A stretch of DNA of 64,000 nucleotides from Brachyhypopomus gauderio. Its lineage: Eukaryota > Chordata > Actinopteri > Gymnotiformes > Hypopomidae. The stretch covers positions 62,001 to 126,000 of the forward strand of contig NW_027506913.1 in the NCBI RefSeq assembly GCF_052324685.1. Reading direction: 5' to 3'. The notes below the pieces were generated by a model, which saw nothing but the letters and a program-made list of their open reading frames with translations, did not search any database and had not been told where the DNA came from. The translations under genes and the position numbers were made by a program. Of this stretch, positions 30,900 through 43,055 are shown piece by piece. Numbering within the stretch: position 1 is the stretch's first letter; each line of letters starts with the position of its first letter.

Positions 30900-31127
30900 T
30901 AAAAGATAAGTTCTGATTCTTCTGTTTTGCTGGGTTCACAGACCAAGTTAAGCTCAAAGTGACTTGTCTTGAGAGGATGCAAGTTGCAACAACTACAGAC
31001 AAGGACTTCCAGCAACAAGATATTTAGTTGAGGTATTCGATTTGGTCAACTGAAAGACACTTTCTGTTTACAGTAGTCTTCAACAATGAAAGCTGGTACA
31101 ATCCCAGATAAAGAGCATGTAGCAGAA

Positions 31128-31199
31128 AGGTTCCACCGAGAGTCGAACTCGGATTGCTGGATTCAGAGTCCAGAGTGCTAACCATTACACCATGGAACC
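31128..31199 (-). tRNA. tRNA-Gln (CUG), A-gene
   Basis: Standard; single short unit. Confidence 0.95.
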
Positions 31200-31426
31200 T
31201 ACTTTAGACACTTCTGAGTCTTGTTTTGCTCGGTTCACAGACCAAGTTAAGCTCAAAGTGACTTGTCATGGGAGAATGCAGGTTGCAACAACTACAGACA
31301 AGGACTTCCAGCAACAAGATAATTAGTTGAGGTATTTGATTTGGTCAACTGAAAGACACTTTCTGTTTACAGTAGTCTTCAACAATGAAAGCTGGTACAA
31401 TCCCAGATAAAGAGCATGTAGCAGAA

Positions 31427-31498
31427 AGGTTCCACCGAGAGTCGAACTCGGATCACTGGATTCAAAGTCCAGAGTGCTGACCATTACACCATGGAACC
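31427..31498 (-). tRNA. tRNA-Gln (UUG), U-gene
   Basis: Standard. Confidence 0.95.
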
Positions 31499-31893
31499 CA
31501 CAGCAAAAGTTGTTTCTAGCAAATGAGTTGCTGGATTCAGAGTCCAGAATGCTAACACCATGGAAACAGCAAATAGGTTTCCAACTTCTCTGCCGTTGAT
31601 TTCAGAGTCTGTTGTGCTTACTACTGCATCACGCAACCAAAGAAATTAGCTTTTGTGAATACTGTTTTGCTGAACACATAGCAAAACATCCTGTCCTGAG
31701 ACCCTAGCATATTTGGATTTAAATGACTTCACCAATTCTAGGATAATCAGAAAGCTGTTTGCCACAAGAACAAGCATGTAAAAATTCTGAAAACAATTCA
31801 TGAAATATGCTGGAATTATAAAGACCGCAAGCATGTGATAGAGCTTGCATGGAGAAAAGACCTGCAAGCTGGAATCAACACTAATGAATCAAA

Positions 31894-31965
31894 AGGTTCC
31901 ACTGAGAGTTGAACTCAGATTGCTGGATTCAGAGTCCAGAGTGCTAACCATTACACCATGGAACC
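31894..31965 (-). tRNA. tRNA-Gln (CUG), V-gene
   Basis: Standard V-gene. Confidence 0.95.
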
Positions 31966-32193
31966 TAAAAGATAAGTTCTGATTCTTCTGTTTTGCTGGG
32001 TTCACAGACCAAGTTAAGCTCAAAGTGACTTGTCTTGAGAGGATGCAAGTTGCAACAACTACAGACAAGGACTTCCAGCAACAAGATGTTTAGTTGAGGT
32101 ATTCGATTTGGTCAACTGAAAGACACTTTCTGTTTACACTAGTCTTCAACAACGAAAGCTGGTACAACCCCTGATAAAGAGCATGTAGCAGAA

Positions 32194-32265
32194 AAGTTCC
32201 ACCGAGAGTCAAACTTGGATTGCTGGATTCAGAGTCCAGCGTGCTAACCATTACACCATGGAACG
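32194..32265 (-). pseudogene. tRNA-Gln (CUG), decayed C-gene
   Basis: Carries the same set of changes as 25200, 6,994 bases away, so it decayed before the block was duplicated. Confidence 0.7.
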
Positions 32266-32492
32266 TACGTTAGACACTTCTGAGTCTTGTTTTGCTTGGT
32301 TCACAGACCAAGTTAAGCTCAAAGTGACTTGTCATGGGAGAATGCATGTTGCAACAACTACAGACAAGGACTTCCAGCAACAAGATAATTAGTTGAGGTA
32401 TTTGATTTGGTCAACTGAAAGACACTTTCTGTTTACAGTAGTCTTCAACAATGAAAGCTGGTACAATCCCAGATAAAGAGCATGTAGCAGAA

Positions 32493-32564
32493 AGGTTCCA
32501 CCGAGAGTCGAACTCGGATCACAGGATTCAAAGTCCAGAGTGCTGACCATTACACCATGGAACC
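32493..32564 (-). tRNA. tRNA-Gln (UUG), U-gene, U28-U42 form
   Basis: Partner of 25499. Confidence 0.85.
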
Positions 32565-32959
32565 CACGGCAAAAGTTGTTTCTAGCAAATGAGTTGCTGG
32601 ATTCAGAGTCCAGAATGCTAACACCATGGAACCAGCAAATAGGTTTCCAACTTCTCTGCCGTTGATTTCAGAGTCTGTTGTGCTTACTACTGCATCACGC
32701 AACCAAAGAAATTAGCTTTTGTGAATACTGTTTTGCTGAACACATAGCAAAACATCCTGTCCTGAGACCCTAGCATATTTGGATTTAAATGACTTCACCA
32801 ATTCTAGGATAATCAGAAAGCTGTTTGCCACAAGAACAAGCATGTAAAAATTCTGAAAACAATTCATGAAATATGCTGGAATTATAAAGACCGCAAGCAT
32901 GTGATAGAGCTTGCATGGAGAAAAGACCTGCAAGCTGGAATCAACACTAATGAATCAAA

Positions 32960-33031
32960 AGGTTCCACTGAGAGTTGAACTCAGATTGCTGGATTCAGAG
33001 TCCAGAGTGCTAACCATTACACCATGGAACC
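32960..33031 (-). tRNA. tRNA-Gln (CUG), V-gene
   Basis: Standard V-gene. Confidence 0.95.
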
Positions 33032-33259
33032 TAAAAGATAAGTTCTGATTCTTCTGTTTTGCTGGGTTCACAGACCAAGTTAAGCTCAAAGTGACTTGTC
33101 TTGAGAGGATGCAAGTTGCAACAACTACAGACAAGGACTTCCAGCAACAAGATATTTAGTTGAGGTATTCGATTTGGTCAACTGAAAGACACTTTCTGTT
33201 TACAGTAGTCTTCAACAATGAAAGCTGGTACAATCCCAGATAAAGAGCATGTAGCAGAA

Positions 33260-33331
33260 AGGTTCCACCGAGAGTCGAACTCGGATTGCTGGATTCAGAG
33301 TCCAGAGTGCTAACCATTACACCATGGAACC
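33260..33331 (-). tRNA. tRNA-Gln (CUG), A-gene
   Basis: Standard; partner of 26266. Confidence 0.95.
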
Positions 33332-33558
33332 TACTTTAGACACTTCTGAGTCTTGTTTTGCTCGGTTCACAGACCAAGTTAAGCTCAAAGTGACTTGTCA
33401 TGGGAGAATGCAGGTTGCAACAACTACAGACAAGGACTTCCAGCAACAAGATAATTAGTTGAGGTATTTGATTTGGTCAACTGAAAGACACTTTCTGTTT
33501 ACAGTAGTCTTCAACAATGAAAGCTGGTACAATCCCAGATAAAGAGCATGTAGCAGAA

Positions 33559-33630
33559 AGGTTCCACCGAGAGTCGAACTCGGATCACTGGATTCAAAGT
33601 CCAGAGTGCTGACCATTACACCATGGAACC
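33559..33630 (-). tRNA. tRNA-Gln (UUG), U-gene
   Basis: Standard. Confidence 0.95.
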
Positions 33631-34025
33631 CACAGCAAAAGTTGTTTCTAGCAAATGAGTTGCTGGATTCAGAGTCCAGAATGCTAACACCATGGAAACA
33701 GCAAATAGGTTTCCAACTTCTCTGCCGTTGATTTCAGAGTCTGTTGTGCTTACTACTGCATCACGCAACCAAAGAAATTAGCTTTTGTGAATACTGTTTT
33801 GCTGAACACATAGCAAAACATCCTGTCCTGAGACCCTAGCATATTTGGATTTAAATGACTTCACCAATTCTAGGATAATCAGAAAGCTGTTTGCCACAAG
33901 AACAAGCATGTAAAAATTCTGAAAACAATTCATGAAATATGCTGGAATTATAAAGACCGCAAGCATGTGATAGAGCTTGCATGGAGAAAAGACCTGCAAG
34001 CTGGAATCAACACTAATGAATCAAA

Positions 34026-34097
34026 AGGTTCCACTGAGAGTTGAACTCAGATTGCTGGATTCAGAGTCCAGAGTGCTAACCATTACACCATGGAACC
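34026..34097 (-). tRNA. tRNA-Gln (CUG), V-gene
   Basis: Standard V-gene. Confidence 0.95.
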
Positions 34098-34325
34098 TAA
34101 AAGATAAGTTCTGATTCTTCTGTTTTGCTGGGTTCACAGACCAAGTTAAGCTCAAAGTGACTTGTCTTGAGAGGATGCAAGTTGCAACAACTACAGACAA
34201 GGACTTCCAGCAACAAGATGTTTAGTTGAGGTATTCGATTTGGTCAACTGAAAGACACTTTCTGTTTACACTAGTCTTCAACAACGAAAGCTGGTACAAC
34301 CCCTGATAAAGAGCATGTAGCAGAA

Positions 34326-34397
34326 AGGTTCCACCGAGAGTCGAACTTGGATTGCTGAATTCAGAGTCCAGCGTGCTAACCATTACACCATGGAACC
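34326..34397 (-). tRNA. tRNA-Gln (CUG), C-gene, 40 C->U
   Basis: Partner of 27332. Confidence 0.8.
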
Positions 34398-34624
34398 TAC
34401 GTTAGACACTTCTGAGTCTTGTTTTGCTGGGTTCACAGACCAAGTTAAGCTCAAATTGACTTGTCTTGAGAGGATGCAGGTTGCAACAACTACAGACAAG
34501 GACTTCCAGCAACAAGATATTTAGTTGAGGTATTCGATTTGGTCAACTGAAAGACACTTTCTGTTTACAGTAGTCTTCAACAACGAAAGCTGGTACAATC
34601 CCAGATAAAGAGCATGTAGCAGAA

Positions 34625-34696
34625 AGGTTCCACCGAGAGTCGAACTCGGATTGCTGGATTCAGAGTCCAGAGTGCTAACCATTACACCATGGAACC
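34625..34696 (-). tRNA. tRNA-Gln (CUG), A-gene
   Basis: Standard; second of a pair. Confidence 0.95.
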
Positions 34697-34923
34697 TACT
34701 TTAGACACTTCTGAGTCTTGTTTTGCTCGGTTCACAGACCAAGTTAAGCTCAAAGTGACTTGTCATGGGAGAATGCAGGTTGCAACAACTACAGACAAGG
34801 ACTTCCAGCAACAAGATAATTAGTTGAGGTATTTGATTTGGTCAACTGAAAGACACTTTCTGTTTACAGTAGTCTTCAACAATGAAAGCTGGTACAATCC
34901 CAGATAAAGAGCATGTAGCAGAA

Positions 34924-34995
34924 AGGTTCCACCGAGAGTCGAACTCGGATCACTGGATTCAAAGTCCAGAGTGCTGACCATTACACCATGGAACC
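34924..34995 (-). tRNA. tRNA-Gln (UUG), U-gene
   Basis: Standard. Confidence 0.95.
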
Positions 34996-35390
34996 CACAG
35001 CAAAAGTTGTTTCTAGCAAATGAGTTGCTGGATTCAGAGTCCAGAATGCTAACACCATGGAAACAGCAAATAGGTTTCCAACTTCTCTGCCGTTGATTTC
35101 AGAGTCTGTTGTGCTTACTACTGCATCACGCAACCAAAGAAATTAGCTTTTGTGAATACTGTTTTGCTGAACACATAGCAAAACATCCTGTCCTGAGACC
35201 CTAGCATATTTGGATTTAAATGACTTCACCAATTCTAGGATAATCAGAAAGCTGTTTGCCACAAGAACAAGCATGTAAAAATTCTGAAAACAATTCATGA
35301 AATATGCTGGAATTATAAAGACCGCAAGCATGTGATAGAGCTTGCATGGAGAAAAGACCTGCAAGCTGGAATCAACACTAATGAATCAAA

Positions 35391-35462
35391 AGGTTCCACT
35401 GAGAGTTGAACTCAGATTGCTGGATTCAGAGTCCAGAGTGCTAACCATTACACCATGGAACC
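35391..35462 (-). tRNA. tRNA-Gln (CUG), V-gene
   Basis: Standard V-gene. Confidence 0.95.
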
Positions 35463-35690
35463 TAAAAGATAAGTTCTGATTCTTCTGTTTTGCTGGGTTC
35501 ACAGACCAAGTTAAGCTCAAAGTGACTTGTCTTGAGAGGATGCAAGTTGCAACAACTACAGACAAGGACTTCCAGCAACAAGATATTTAGTTGAGGTATT
35601 CGATTTGGTCAACTGAAAGACACTTTCTGTTTACAGTAGTCTTCAACAATGAAAGCTGGTACAATCCCAGATAAAGAGCATGTAGCAGAA

Positions 35691-35762
35691 AGGTTCCACC
35701 GAGAGTCGAACTCGGATTGCTGGATTCAGAGTCCAGAGTGCTAACCATTACACCATGGAACC
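35691..35762 (-). tRNA. tRNA-Gln (CUG), A-gene
   Basis: Standard; first of a pair. Confidence 0.95.
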
Positions 35763-35989
35763 TACATGAGACACTTCTGAGTCTTGTTTTGCTGGGTTCA
35801 CAGACCAAGTTAAGCTCAAAGTGACTTGTCATGGGAGAATGCATGTTGCAACAACTACAGACAAGGACTTCCAGCAACAAGATAATTAGTTGAGGTATTT
35901 GATTTGGTCAACTGAAAGACACTTTCTGTTTACACTAGTCTTCAACAACGAAAGCTGGTACAACCCCAGATAAAGAGCATGTAGCAGAA

Positions 35990-36061
35990 AGGTTCCACCG
36001 AGAGTCGAACTCGGATTGCTGGATTCAGAGTGCAGAGTGCTAACCATTACACCATGGAACC
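35990..36061 (-). tRNA. tRNA-Gln (CUG), A-gene, 30 G->C
   Basis: C30-C40 mismatch; partner of 28996 and 56803. Confidence 0.83.
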
Positions 36062-36288
36062 TACATTAGACATTTCTGAGTCTTGTTTTGCTGGGTTCAC
36101 AGACCAAGTTAAGCTCAAAGTGACTTGTCATGGGAGAATGCAGGTTGCAACAACTACAGACAAGGACTTCCAGCAACAAGGTAATTAGTGGAGGTATTTG
36201 ATTTGGTCAACTGAAAGACACTTTCTGTTTACAGTAGTCTTCAACAATGAAAGCTGGTACAATCCCAGATAAAGAGCATGTAGCAGAA

Positions 36289-36360
36289 AGGTTCCACCGA
36301 GAGTCGAACTCGGATCACTGGATTCAAAGTCCAGAGTGCTGACCATTACACCATGGAACC
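36289..36360 (-). tRNA. tRNA-Gln (UUG), U-gene
   Basis: Standard. Confidence 0.95.
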
Positions 36361-36755
36361 CACAGCAAAAGTTGTTTCTAGCAAATGAGTTGCTGGATTC
36401 AGAGTTCAGAATGCTAACACCATGGAACCAGCAAATAGGTTTCCAACTTCTCTGCCGTTGATTTCAGAGTCTGTTGTGCTTACTACTGCATCACGCAACC
36501 AAAGAAATTAGCTTTTGTGAATACTGTTTTGCTGAACACATAGCAAAACATCCTGTCCTGAGACCCTAGCATATTTGGATTTAAATGACTTCACCAATTC
36601 TAGGATAATCAGAAAGCTGTTTGCCACAAGAACAAGCATGTAAAAATTCTGAAAACAATTCATGAAATATGCTGGAATTATAAAGACCGCAAGCATGTGA
36701 TAGAGCTTGCATGGAGAAAAGACCTGCAAGCTGGAATCAACACTAATGAATCAAA

Positions 36756-36827
36756 AGGTTCCACTGAGAGTTGAACTCAGATTGCTGGATTCAGAGTCCA
36801 GAGTGCTAACCATTACACCATGGAACC
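36756..36827 (-). tRNA. tRNA-Gln (CUG), V-gene
   Basis: Standard V-gene. Confidence 0.95.
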
Positions 36828-37055
36828 TAAAAGATAAGTTCTGATTCTTCTGTTTTGCTGGGTTCACAGACCAAGTTAAGCTCAAAGTGACTTGTCTTGA
36901 GAGGATGCAAGTTGCAACAACTACAGACAAGGACTTCCAGCAACAAGATGTTTAGTTGAGGTATTCGATTTGGTCAACTGAAAGACACTTTCTGTTTACA
37001 CTAGTCTTCAACAACGAAAGCTGGTACAACCCCTGATAAAGAGCATGTAGCAGAA

Positions 37056-37127
37056 AAGTTCCACCGAGAGTCGAACTTGGATTGCTGGATTCAGAGTCCA
37101 GCGTGCTAACCATTACACCATGGAACC
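37056..37127 (-). tRNA. tRNA-Gln (CUG), C-gene, 72 C->U
   Basis: G1-U72 wobble with TTTT at the 3' end. Confidence 0.77.
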
Positions 37128-37354
37128 TACGTTAGACACTTCTGAGTCTTGTTTTGCTTGGTTCACAGACCAAGTTAAGCTCAAAGTGACTTGTCATGGG
37201 AGAATGCATGTTGCAACAACTACAGACAAGGACTTCCAGCAACAAGATAATTAGTTGAGGTATTTGATTTGGTCAACTGAAAGACACTTTCTGTTTACAG
37301 TAGTCTTCAACAATGAAAGCTGGTACAATCCCAGATAAAGAGCATGTAGCAGAA

Positions 37355-37426
37355 AGGTTCCACCGAGAGTCGAACTCGGATCACAGGATTCAAAGTCCAG
37401 AGTGCTGACCATTACACCATGGAACC
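37355..37426 (-). tRNA. tRNA-Gln (UUG), U-gene, U28-U42 form
   Basis: Anticodon-stem U-U mismatch. Confidence 0.85.
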
Positions 37427-37821
37427 CACGGCAAAAGTTGTTTCTAGCAAATGAGTTGCTGGATTCAGAGTCCAGAATGCTAACACCATGGAACCAGCAA
37501 ATAGGTTTCCAACTTCTCTGCCGTTGATTTCAGAGTCTGTTGTGCTTACTACTGCATCACGCAACCAAAGAAATTAGCTTTTGTGAATACTGTTTTGCTG
37601 AACACATAGCAAAACATCCTGTCCTGAGACCCTAGCATATTTGGATTTAAATGACTTCACCAATTCTAGGATAATCAGAAAGCTGTTTGCCACAAGAACA
37701 AGCATGTAAAAATTCTGAAAACAATTCATGAAATATGCTGGAATTATAAAGACCGCAAGCATGTGATAGAGCTTGCATGGAGAAAAGACCTGCAAGCTGG
37801 AATCAACACTAATGAATCAAA

Positions 37822-37893
37822 AGGTTCCACTGAGAGTTGAACTCAGATTGCTGGATTCAGAGTCCAGAGTGCTAACCATTACACCATGGAACC
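37822..37893 (-). tRNA. tRNA-Gln (CUG), V-gene
   Basis: Standard V-gene. Confidence 0.95.
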
Positions 37894-38121
37894 TAAAAGA
37901 TAAGTTCTGATTCTTCTGTTTTGCTGGGTTCACAGACCAAGTTAAGCTCAAAGTGACTTGTCTTGAGAGGATGCAAGTTGCAACAACTACAGACAAGGAC
38001 TTCCAGCAACAAGATATTTAGTTGAGGTATTCGATTTGGTCAACTGAAAGACACTTTCTGTTTACAGTAGTCTTCAACAATGAAAGTTGGTACAATCCCA
38101 GATAAAGAGCATGTAGCAGAA

Positions 38122-38193
38122 AGGTTCCACCGAGAGTCGAACTCGGATTGCTGGATTCAGAGTCCAGAGTGCTAACCATTACACCATGGAACC
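38122..38193 (-). tRNA. tRNA-Gln (CUG), A-gene
   Basis: Standard; the 3' flank has the private GAAAGTTGG change shared with 58935. Confidence 0.95.
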
Positions 38194-38420
38194 TACTTTA
38201 GACACTTCTGAGTCTTGTTTTGCTCGGTTCACAGACCAAGTTAAGCTCAAAGTGACTTGTCATGGGAGAATGCAGGTTGCAACAACTACAGACAAGGACT
38301 TCCAGCAACAAGATAATTAGTTGAGGTATTTGATTTGGTCAACTGAAAGACACTTTCTGTTTACAGTAGTCTTCAACAATGAAAGCTGGTACAATCCCAG
38401 ATAAAGAGCATGTAGCAGAA

Positions 38421-38492
38421 AGGTTCCACCGAGAGTCGAACTCGGATCACTGGATTCAAAGTCCAGAGTGCTGACCATTACACCATGGAACC
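38421..38492 (-). tRNA. tRNA-Gln (UUG), U-gene
   Basis: Standard. Confidence 0.95.
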
Positions 38493-38887
38493 CACAGCAA
38501 AAGTTGTTTCTAGCAAATGAGTTGCTGGATTCAGAGTCCAGAATGCTAACACCATGGAAACAGCAAATAGGTTTCCAACTTCTCTGCCGTTGATTTCAGA
38601 GTCTGTTGTGCTTACTACTGCATCACGCAACCAAAGAAATTAGCTTTTGTGAATACTGTTTTGCTGAACACATAGCAAAACATCCTGTCCTGAGACCCTA
38701 GCATATTTGGATTTAAATGACTTCACCAATTCTAGGATAATCAGAAAGCTGTTTGCCACAAGAACAAGCATGTAAAAATTCTGAAAACAATTCATGAAAT
38801 ATGCTGGAATTATAAAGACCGCAAGCATGTGATAGAGCTTGCATGGAGAAAAGACCTGCAAGCTGGAATCAACACTAATGAATCAAA

Positions 38888-38959
38888 AGGTTCCACTGAG
38901 AGTTGAACTCAGATTGCTGGATTCAGAGTCCAGAGTGCTAACCATTACACCATGGAACC
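38888..38959 (-). tRNA. tRNA-Gln (CUG), V-gene
   Basis: Standard V-gene. Confidence 0.95.
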
Positions 38960-39187
38960 TAAAAGATAAGTTCTGATTCTTCTGTTTTGCTGGGTTCACA
39001 GACCAAGTTAAGCTCAAAGTGACTTGTCTTGAGAGGATGCAAGTTGCAACAACTACAGACAAGGACTTCCAGCAACAAGATGTTTAGTTGAGGTATTCGA
39101 TTTGGTCAACTGAAAGACACTTTCTGTTTACACTAGTCTTCAACAACGAAAGCTGGTACAACCCCTGATAAAGAGCATGTAGCAGAA

Positions 39188-39259
39188 AGGTTCCACCGAG
39201 AGTCGAACTTGGATTGCTGAATTCAGAGTCCAGCGTGCTAACCATTACACCATGGAACC
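39188..39259 (-). tRNA. tRNA-Gln (CUG), C-gene, 40 C->U
   Basis: C-gene with G30-U40 wobble. Confidence 0.8.
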
Positions 39260-39486
39260 TACGTTAGACACTTCTGAGTCTTGTTTTGCTGGGTTCACAG
39301 ACCAAGTTAAGCTCAAATTGACTTGTCTTGAGAGGATGCAGGTTGCAACAACTACAGACAAGGACTTCCAGCAACAAGATATTTAGTTGAGGTATTCGAT
39401 TTGGTCAACTGAAAGACACTTTCTGTTTACAGTAGTCTTCAACAACGAAAGCTGGTACAATCCCAGATAAAGAGCATGTAGCAGAA

Positions 39487-39558
39487 AGGTTCCACCGAGA
39501 GTCGAACTCGGATTGCTGGATTCAGAGTCCAGAGTGCTAACCATTACACCATGGAACC
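39487..39558 (-). tRNA. tRNA-Gln (CUG), A-gene
   Basis: Standard; second of a pair. Confidence 0.95.
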
Positions 39559-39785
39559 TACTTTAGACACTTCTGAGTCTTGTTTTGCTCGGTTCACAGA
39601 CCAAGTTAAGCTCAAAGTGACTTGTCATGGGAGAATGCAGGTTGCAACAACTACAGACAAGGACTTCCAGCAACAAGATAATTAGTTGAGGTATTTGATT
39701 TGGTCAACTGAAAGACTCTTTCTGTTTACAGTAGTCTTCAACAATGAAAGCTGGTACAATCCCAGATAAAGAGCATGTAGCAGAA

Positions 39786-39857
39786 AGGTTCCACCGAGAG
39801 TCGAACTCGGATCACTGGATTCAAAGTCCAGAGTGCTGACCATTACACCATGGAACC
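39786..39857 (-). tRNA. tRNA-Gln (UUG), U-gene
   Basis: Standard; the 3' flank carries the GACTCTTTC change. Confidence 0.95.
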
Positions 39858-40252
39858 CACAGCAAAAGTTGTTTCTAGCAAATGAGTTGCTGGATTCAGA
39901 GTCCAGAATGCTAACACCATGGAAACAGCAAATAGGTTTCCAACTTCTCTGCCGTTGATTTCAGAGTCTGTTGTGCTTACTACTGCATCACGCAACCAAA
40001 GAAATTAGCTTTTGTGAATACTGTTTTGCTGAACACATAGCAAAACATCCTGTCCTGAGACCCTAGCATATTTGGATTTAAATGACTTCACCAATTCTAG
40101 GATAATCAGAAAGCTGTTTGCCACAAGAACAAGCATGTAAAAATTCTGAAAACAATTCATGAAATATGCTGGAATTATAAAGACCGCAAGCATGTGATAG
40201 AGCTTGCATGGAGAAAAGACCTGCAAGCTGGAATCAACACTAATGAATCAAA

Positions 40253-40324
40253 AGGTTCCACTGAGAGTTGAACTCAGATTGCTGGATTCAGAGTCCAGAG
40301 TGCTAACCATTACACCATGGAACC
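40253..40324 (-). tRNA. tRNA-Gln (CUG), V-gene
   Basis: Standard V-gene. Confidence 0.95.
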
Positions 40325-40552
40325 TAAAAGATAAGTTCTGATTCTTCTGTTTTGCTGGGTTCACAGACCAAGTTAAGCTCAAAGTGACTTGTCTTGAGAG
40401 GATGCAAGTTGCAACAACTACAGACAAGGACTTCCAGCAACAAGATGTTTAGTTGAGGTATTCGATTTGGTCAACTGAAAGACACTTTCTGTTTACACTA
40501 GTCTTCAACAACGAAAGCTGTAACAACCCCTGATAAAGAGCATGTAGCAGAA

Positions 40553-40624
40553 AGGTTCCACCGAGAGTCGAACTCGGATTGCTGGATTCAGAGTCCAGAG
40601 TGCTAACCATTACACCATGGAACC
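40553..40624 (-). tRNA. tRNA-Gln (CUG), A-gene in C-type flanks
   Basis: The gene body is standard A, but the 3' flank has the C-type mark ACCCCTGATAAAG plus CTGTAAC. This is best read as a C-unit whose gene was replaced by gene conversion or crossing-over. Six copies share it: 40553, 42984, 46481, 50576, 61366, 63797. Confidence 0.94.
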
Positions 40625-40851
40625 TACGTTAGACACTTCTGAGTCTTGTTTTGCTCGGTTCACAGACCAAGTTAAGCTCAAAGTGACTTGTCATGGGAGA
40701 ATGCAGGTTGCAACAACTACAGACAAGGACTTCCAGCAACAAGATAATTAGTTGAGGTATTTGATTTGGTCAACTGAAAGACACTTTCTGTTTACAGTAG
40801 TCTTCAACAATGAAAGCTGGTACAATCCCAGATAAAGAGCATGTAACAGAA

Positions 40852-40923
40852 AGGTTCCACCGAGAGTCGAACTCGGATCACTGGATTCAAAGTCCAGAGT
40901 GCTGACCATTACACCATGGAACC
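40852..40923 (-). tRNA. tRNA-Gln (UUG), U-gene
   Basis: Standard; the 3' flank has GTAACAG instead of GTAGCAG. Confidence 0.95.
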
Positions 40924-41318
40924 CACAGCAAAAGTTGTTTCTAGCAAATGAGTTGCTGGATTCAGAGTCCAGAATGCTAACACCATGGAAACAGCAAATA
41001 GGTTTCCAACTTCTCTGCCGTTGATTTCAGAGTCTGTTGTGCTTACTACTGCATCACGCAACCAAAGAAATTAGCTTTTGTGAATACTGTTTTGCTGAAC
41101 ACATAGCAAAACATCCTGTCCTGAGACCCTAGCATATTTGGATTTAAATGACTTCACCAATTCTAGGATAATCAGAAAGCTGTTTGCCACAAGAACAAGC
41201 ATGTAAAAATTCTGAAAACAATTCATGAAATATGCTGGAATTATAAAGACCGCAAGCATGTGATAGAGCTTGCATGGAGAAAAGACCTGCAAGCTGGAAT
41301 CAACACTAATGAATCAAA

Positions 41319-41390
41319 AGGTTCCACTGAGAGTTGAACTCAGATTGCTGGATTCAGAGTCCAGAGTGCTAACCATTACACCATGGAACC
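41319..41390 (-). tRNA. tRNA-Gln (CUG), V-gene
   Basis: Standard V-gene. Confidence 0.95.
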
Positions 41391-41618
41391 TAAAAGATAA
41401 GTTCTGATTCTTCTGTTTTGCTGGGTTCACAGACCAAGTTAAGCTCAAAGTGACTTGTCTTGAGAGGATGCAAGTTGCAACAACTACAGACAAGGACTTC
41501 CAGCAACAAGATGTTTAGTTGAGGTATTCGATTTGGTCAACTGAAAGACACTTTCTGTTTACACTAGTCTTCAACAACGAAAGCTGGTACAACCCCTGAT
41601 AAAGAGCATGTAGCAGAA

Positions 41619-41690
41619 AGGTTCCACCGAGAGTCGAACTTGGATTGCTGAATTCAGAGTCCAGCGTGCTAACCATTACACCATGGAACC
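41619..41690 (-). tRNA. tRNA-Gln (CUG), C-gene, 40 C->U
   Basis: C-gene with G30-U40 wobble. Confidence 0.8.
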
Positions 41691-41917
41691 TACGTTAGAC
41701 ACTTCTGAGTCTTGTTTTGCTGGGTTCACAGACCAAGTTAAGCTCAAATTGACTTGTCTTGAGAGGATGCAGGTTGCAACAACTACAGACAAGGACTTCC
41801 AGCAACAAGATATTTAGTTGAGGTATTCGATTTGGTCAACTGAAAGACACTTTCTGTTTACAGTAGTCTTCAACAACGAAAGCTGGTACAATCCCAGATA
41901 AAGAGCATGTAGCAGAA

Positions 41918-41989
41918 AGGTTCCACCGAGAGTCGAACTCGGATTGCTGGATTCAGAGTCCAGAGTGCTAACCATTACACCATGGAACC
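41918..41989 (-). tRNA. tRNA-Gln (CUG), A-gene
   Basis: Standard; second of a pair. Confidence 0.95.
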
Positions 41990-42216
41990 TACTTTAGACA
42001 CTTCTGAGTCTTGTTTTGCTCGGTTCACAGACCAAGTTAAGCTCAAAGTGACTTGTCATGGGAGAATGCAGGTTGCAACAACTACAGACAAGGACTTCCA
42101 GCAACAAGATAATTAGTTGAGGTATTTGATTTGGTCAACTGAAAGACACTTTCTGTTTACAGTAGTCTTCAACAATGAAAGCTGGTACAATCCCAGATAA
42201 AGAGCATGTAGCAGAA

Positions 42217-42288
42217 AGGTTCCACCGAGAGTCGAACTCGGATCACTGGATTCAAAGTCCAGAGTGCTGACCATTACACCATGGAACC
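42217..42288 (-). tRNA. tRNA-Gln (UUG), U-gene
   Basis: Standard. Confidence 0.95.
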
Positions 42289-42683
42289 CACAGCAAAAGT
42301 TGTTTCTAGCAAATGAGTTGCTGGATTCAGAGTCCAGAATGCTAACACCATGGAAACAGCAAATAGGTTTCCAACTTCTCTGCCGTTGATTTCAGAGTCT
42401 GTTGTGCTTACTACTGCATCACGCAACCAAAGAAATTAGCTTTTGTGAATACTGTTTTGCTGAACACATAGCAAAACATCCTGTCCTGAGACCCTAGCAT
42501 ATTTGGATTTAAATGACTTCACCAATTCTAGGATAATCAGAAAGCTGTTTGCCACAAGAACAAGCATGTAAAAATTCTGAAAACAATTCATGAAATATGC
42601 TGGAATTATAAAGACCGCAAGCATGTGATAGAGCTTGCATGGAGAAAAGACCTGCAAGCTGGAATCAACACTAATGAATCAAA

Positions 42684-42755
42684 AGGTTCCACTGAGAGTT
42701 GAACTCAGATTGCTGGATTCAGAGTCCAGAGTGCTAACCATTACACCATGGAACC
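42684..42755 (-). tRNA. tRNA-Gln (CUG), V-gene
   Basis: Standard V-gene. Confidence 0.95.
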
Positions 42756-42983
42756 TAAAAGATAAGTTCTGATTCTTCTGTTTTGCTGGGTTCACAGACC
42801 AAGTTAAGCTCAAAGTGACTTGTCTTGAGAGGATGCAAGTTGCAACAACTACAGACAAGGACTTCCAGCAACAAGATGTTTAGTTGAGGTATTCGATTTG
42901 GTCAACTGAAAGACACTTTCTGTTTACACTAGTCTTCAACAACGAAAGCTGTAACAACCCCTGATAAAGAGCATGTAGCAGAA

Positions 42984-43055
42984 AGGTTCCACCGAGAGTC
43001 GAACTCGGATTGCTGGATTCAGAGTCCAGAGTGCTAACCATTACACCATGGAACC
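42984..43055 (-). tRNA. tRNA-Gln (CUG), A-gene in C-type flanks
   Basis: Chimeric unit, as at 40553. Confidence 0.94.

Larger units (their letters stand above)
25200..39187 (-). repeat. Higher-order repeat, 6,994 bases x2
   Basis: The block 25200-32193 is repeated directly from 32194. Order and spacing of all genes agree. Rare marks recur at the same offset: the decayed C-genes 25200/32194, C-genes with 40 C->U (27332/34326), A-genes with 30 G->C (28996/35990) and C-genes with 72 C->U (30062/37056). Confidence 0.88.
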
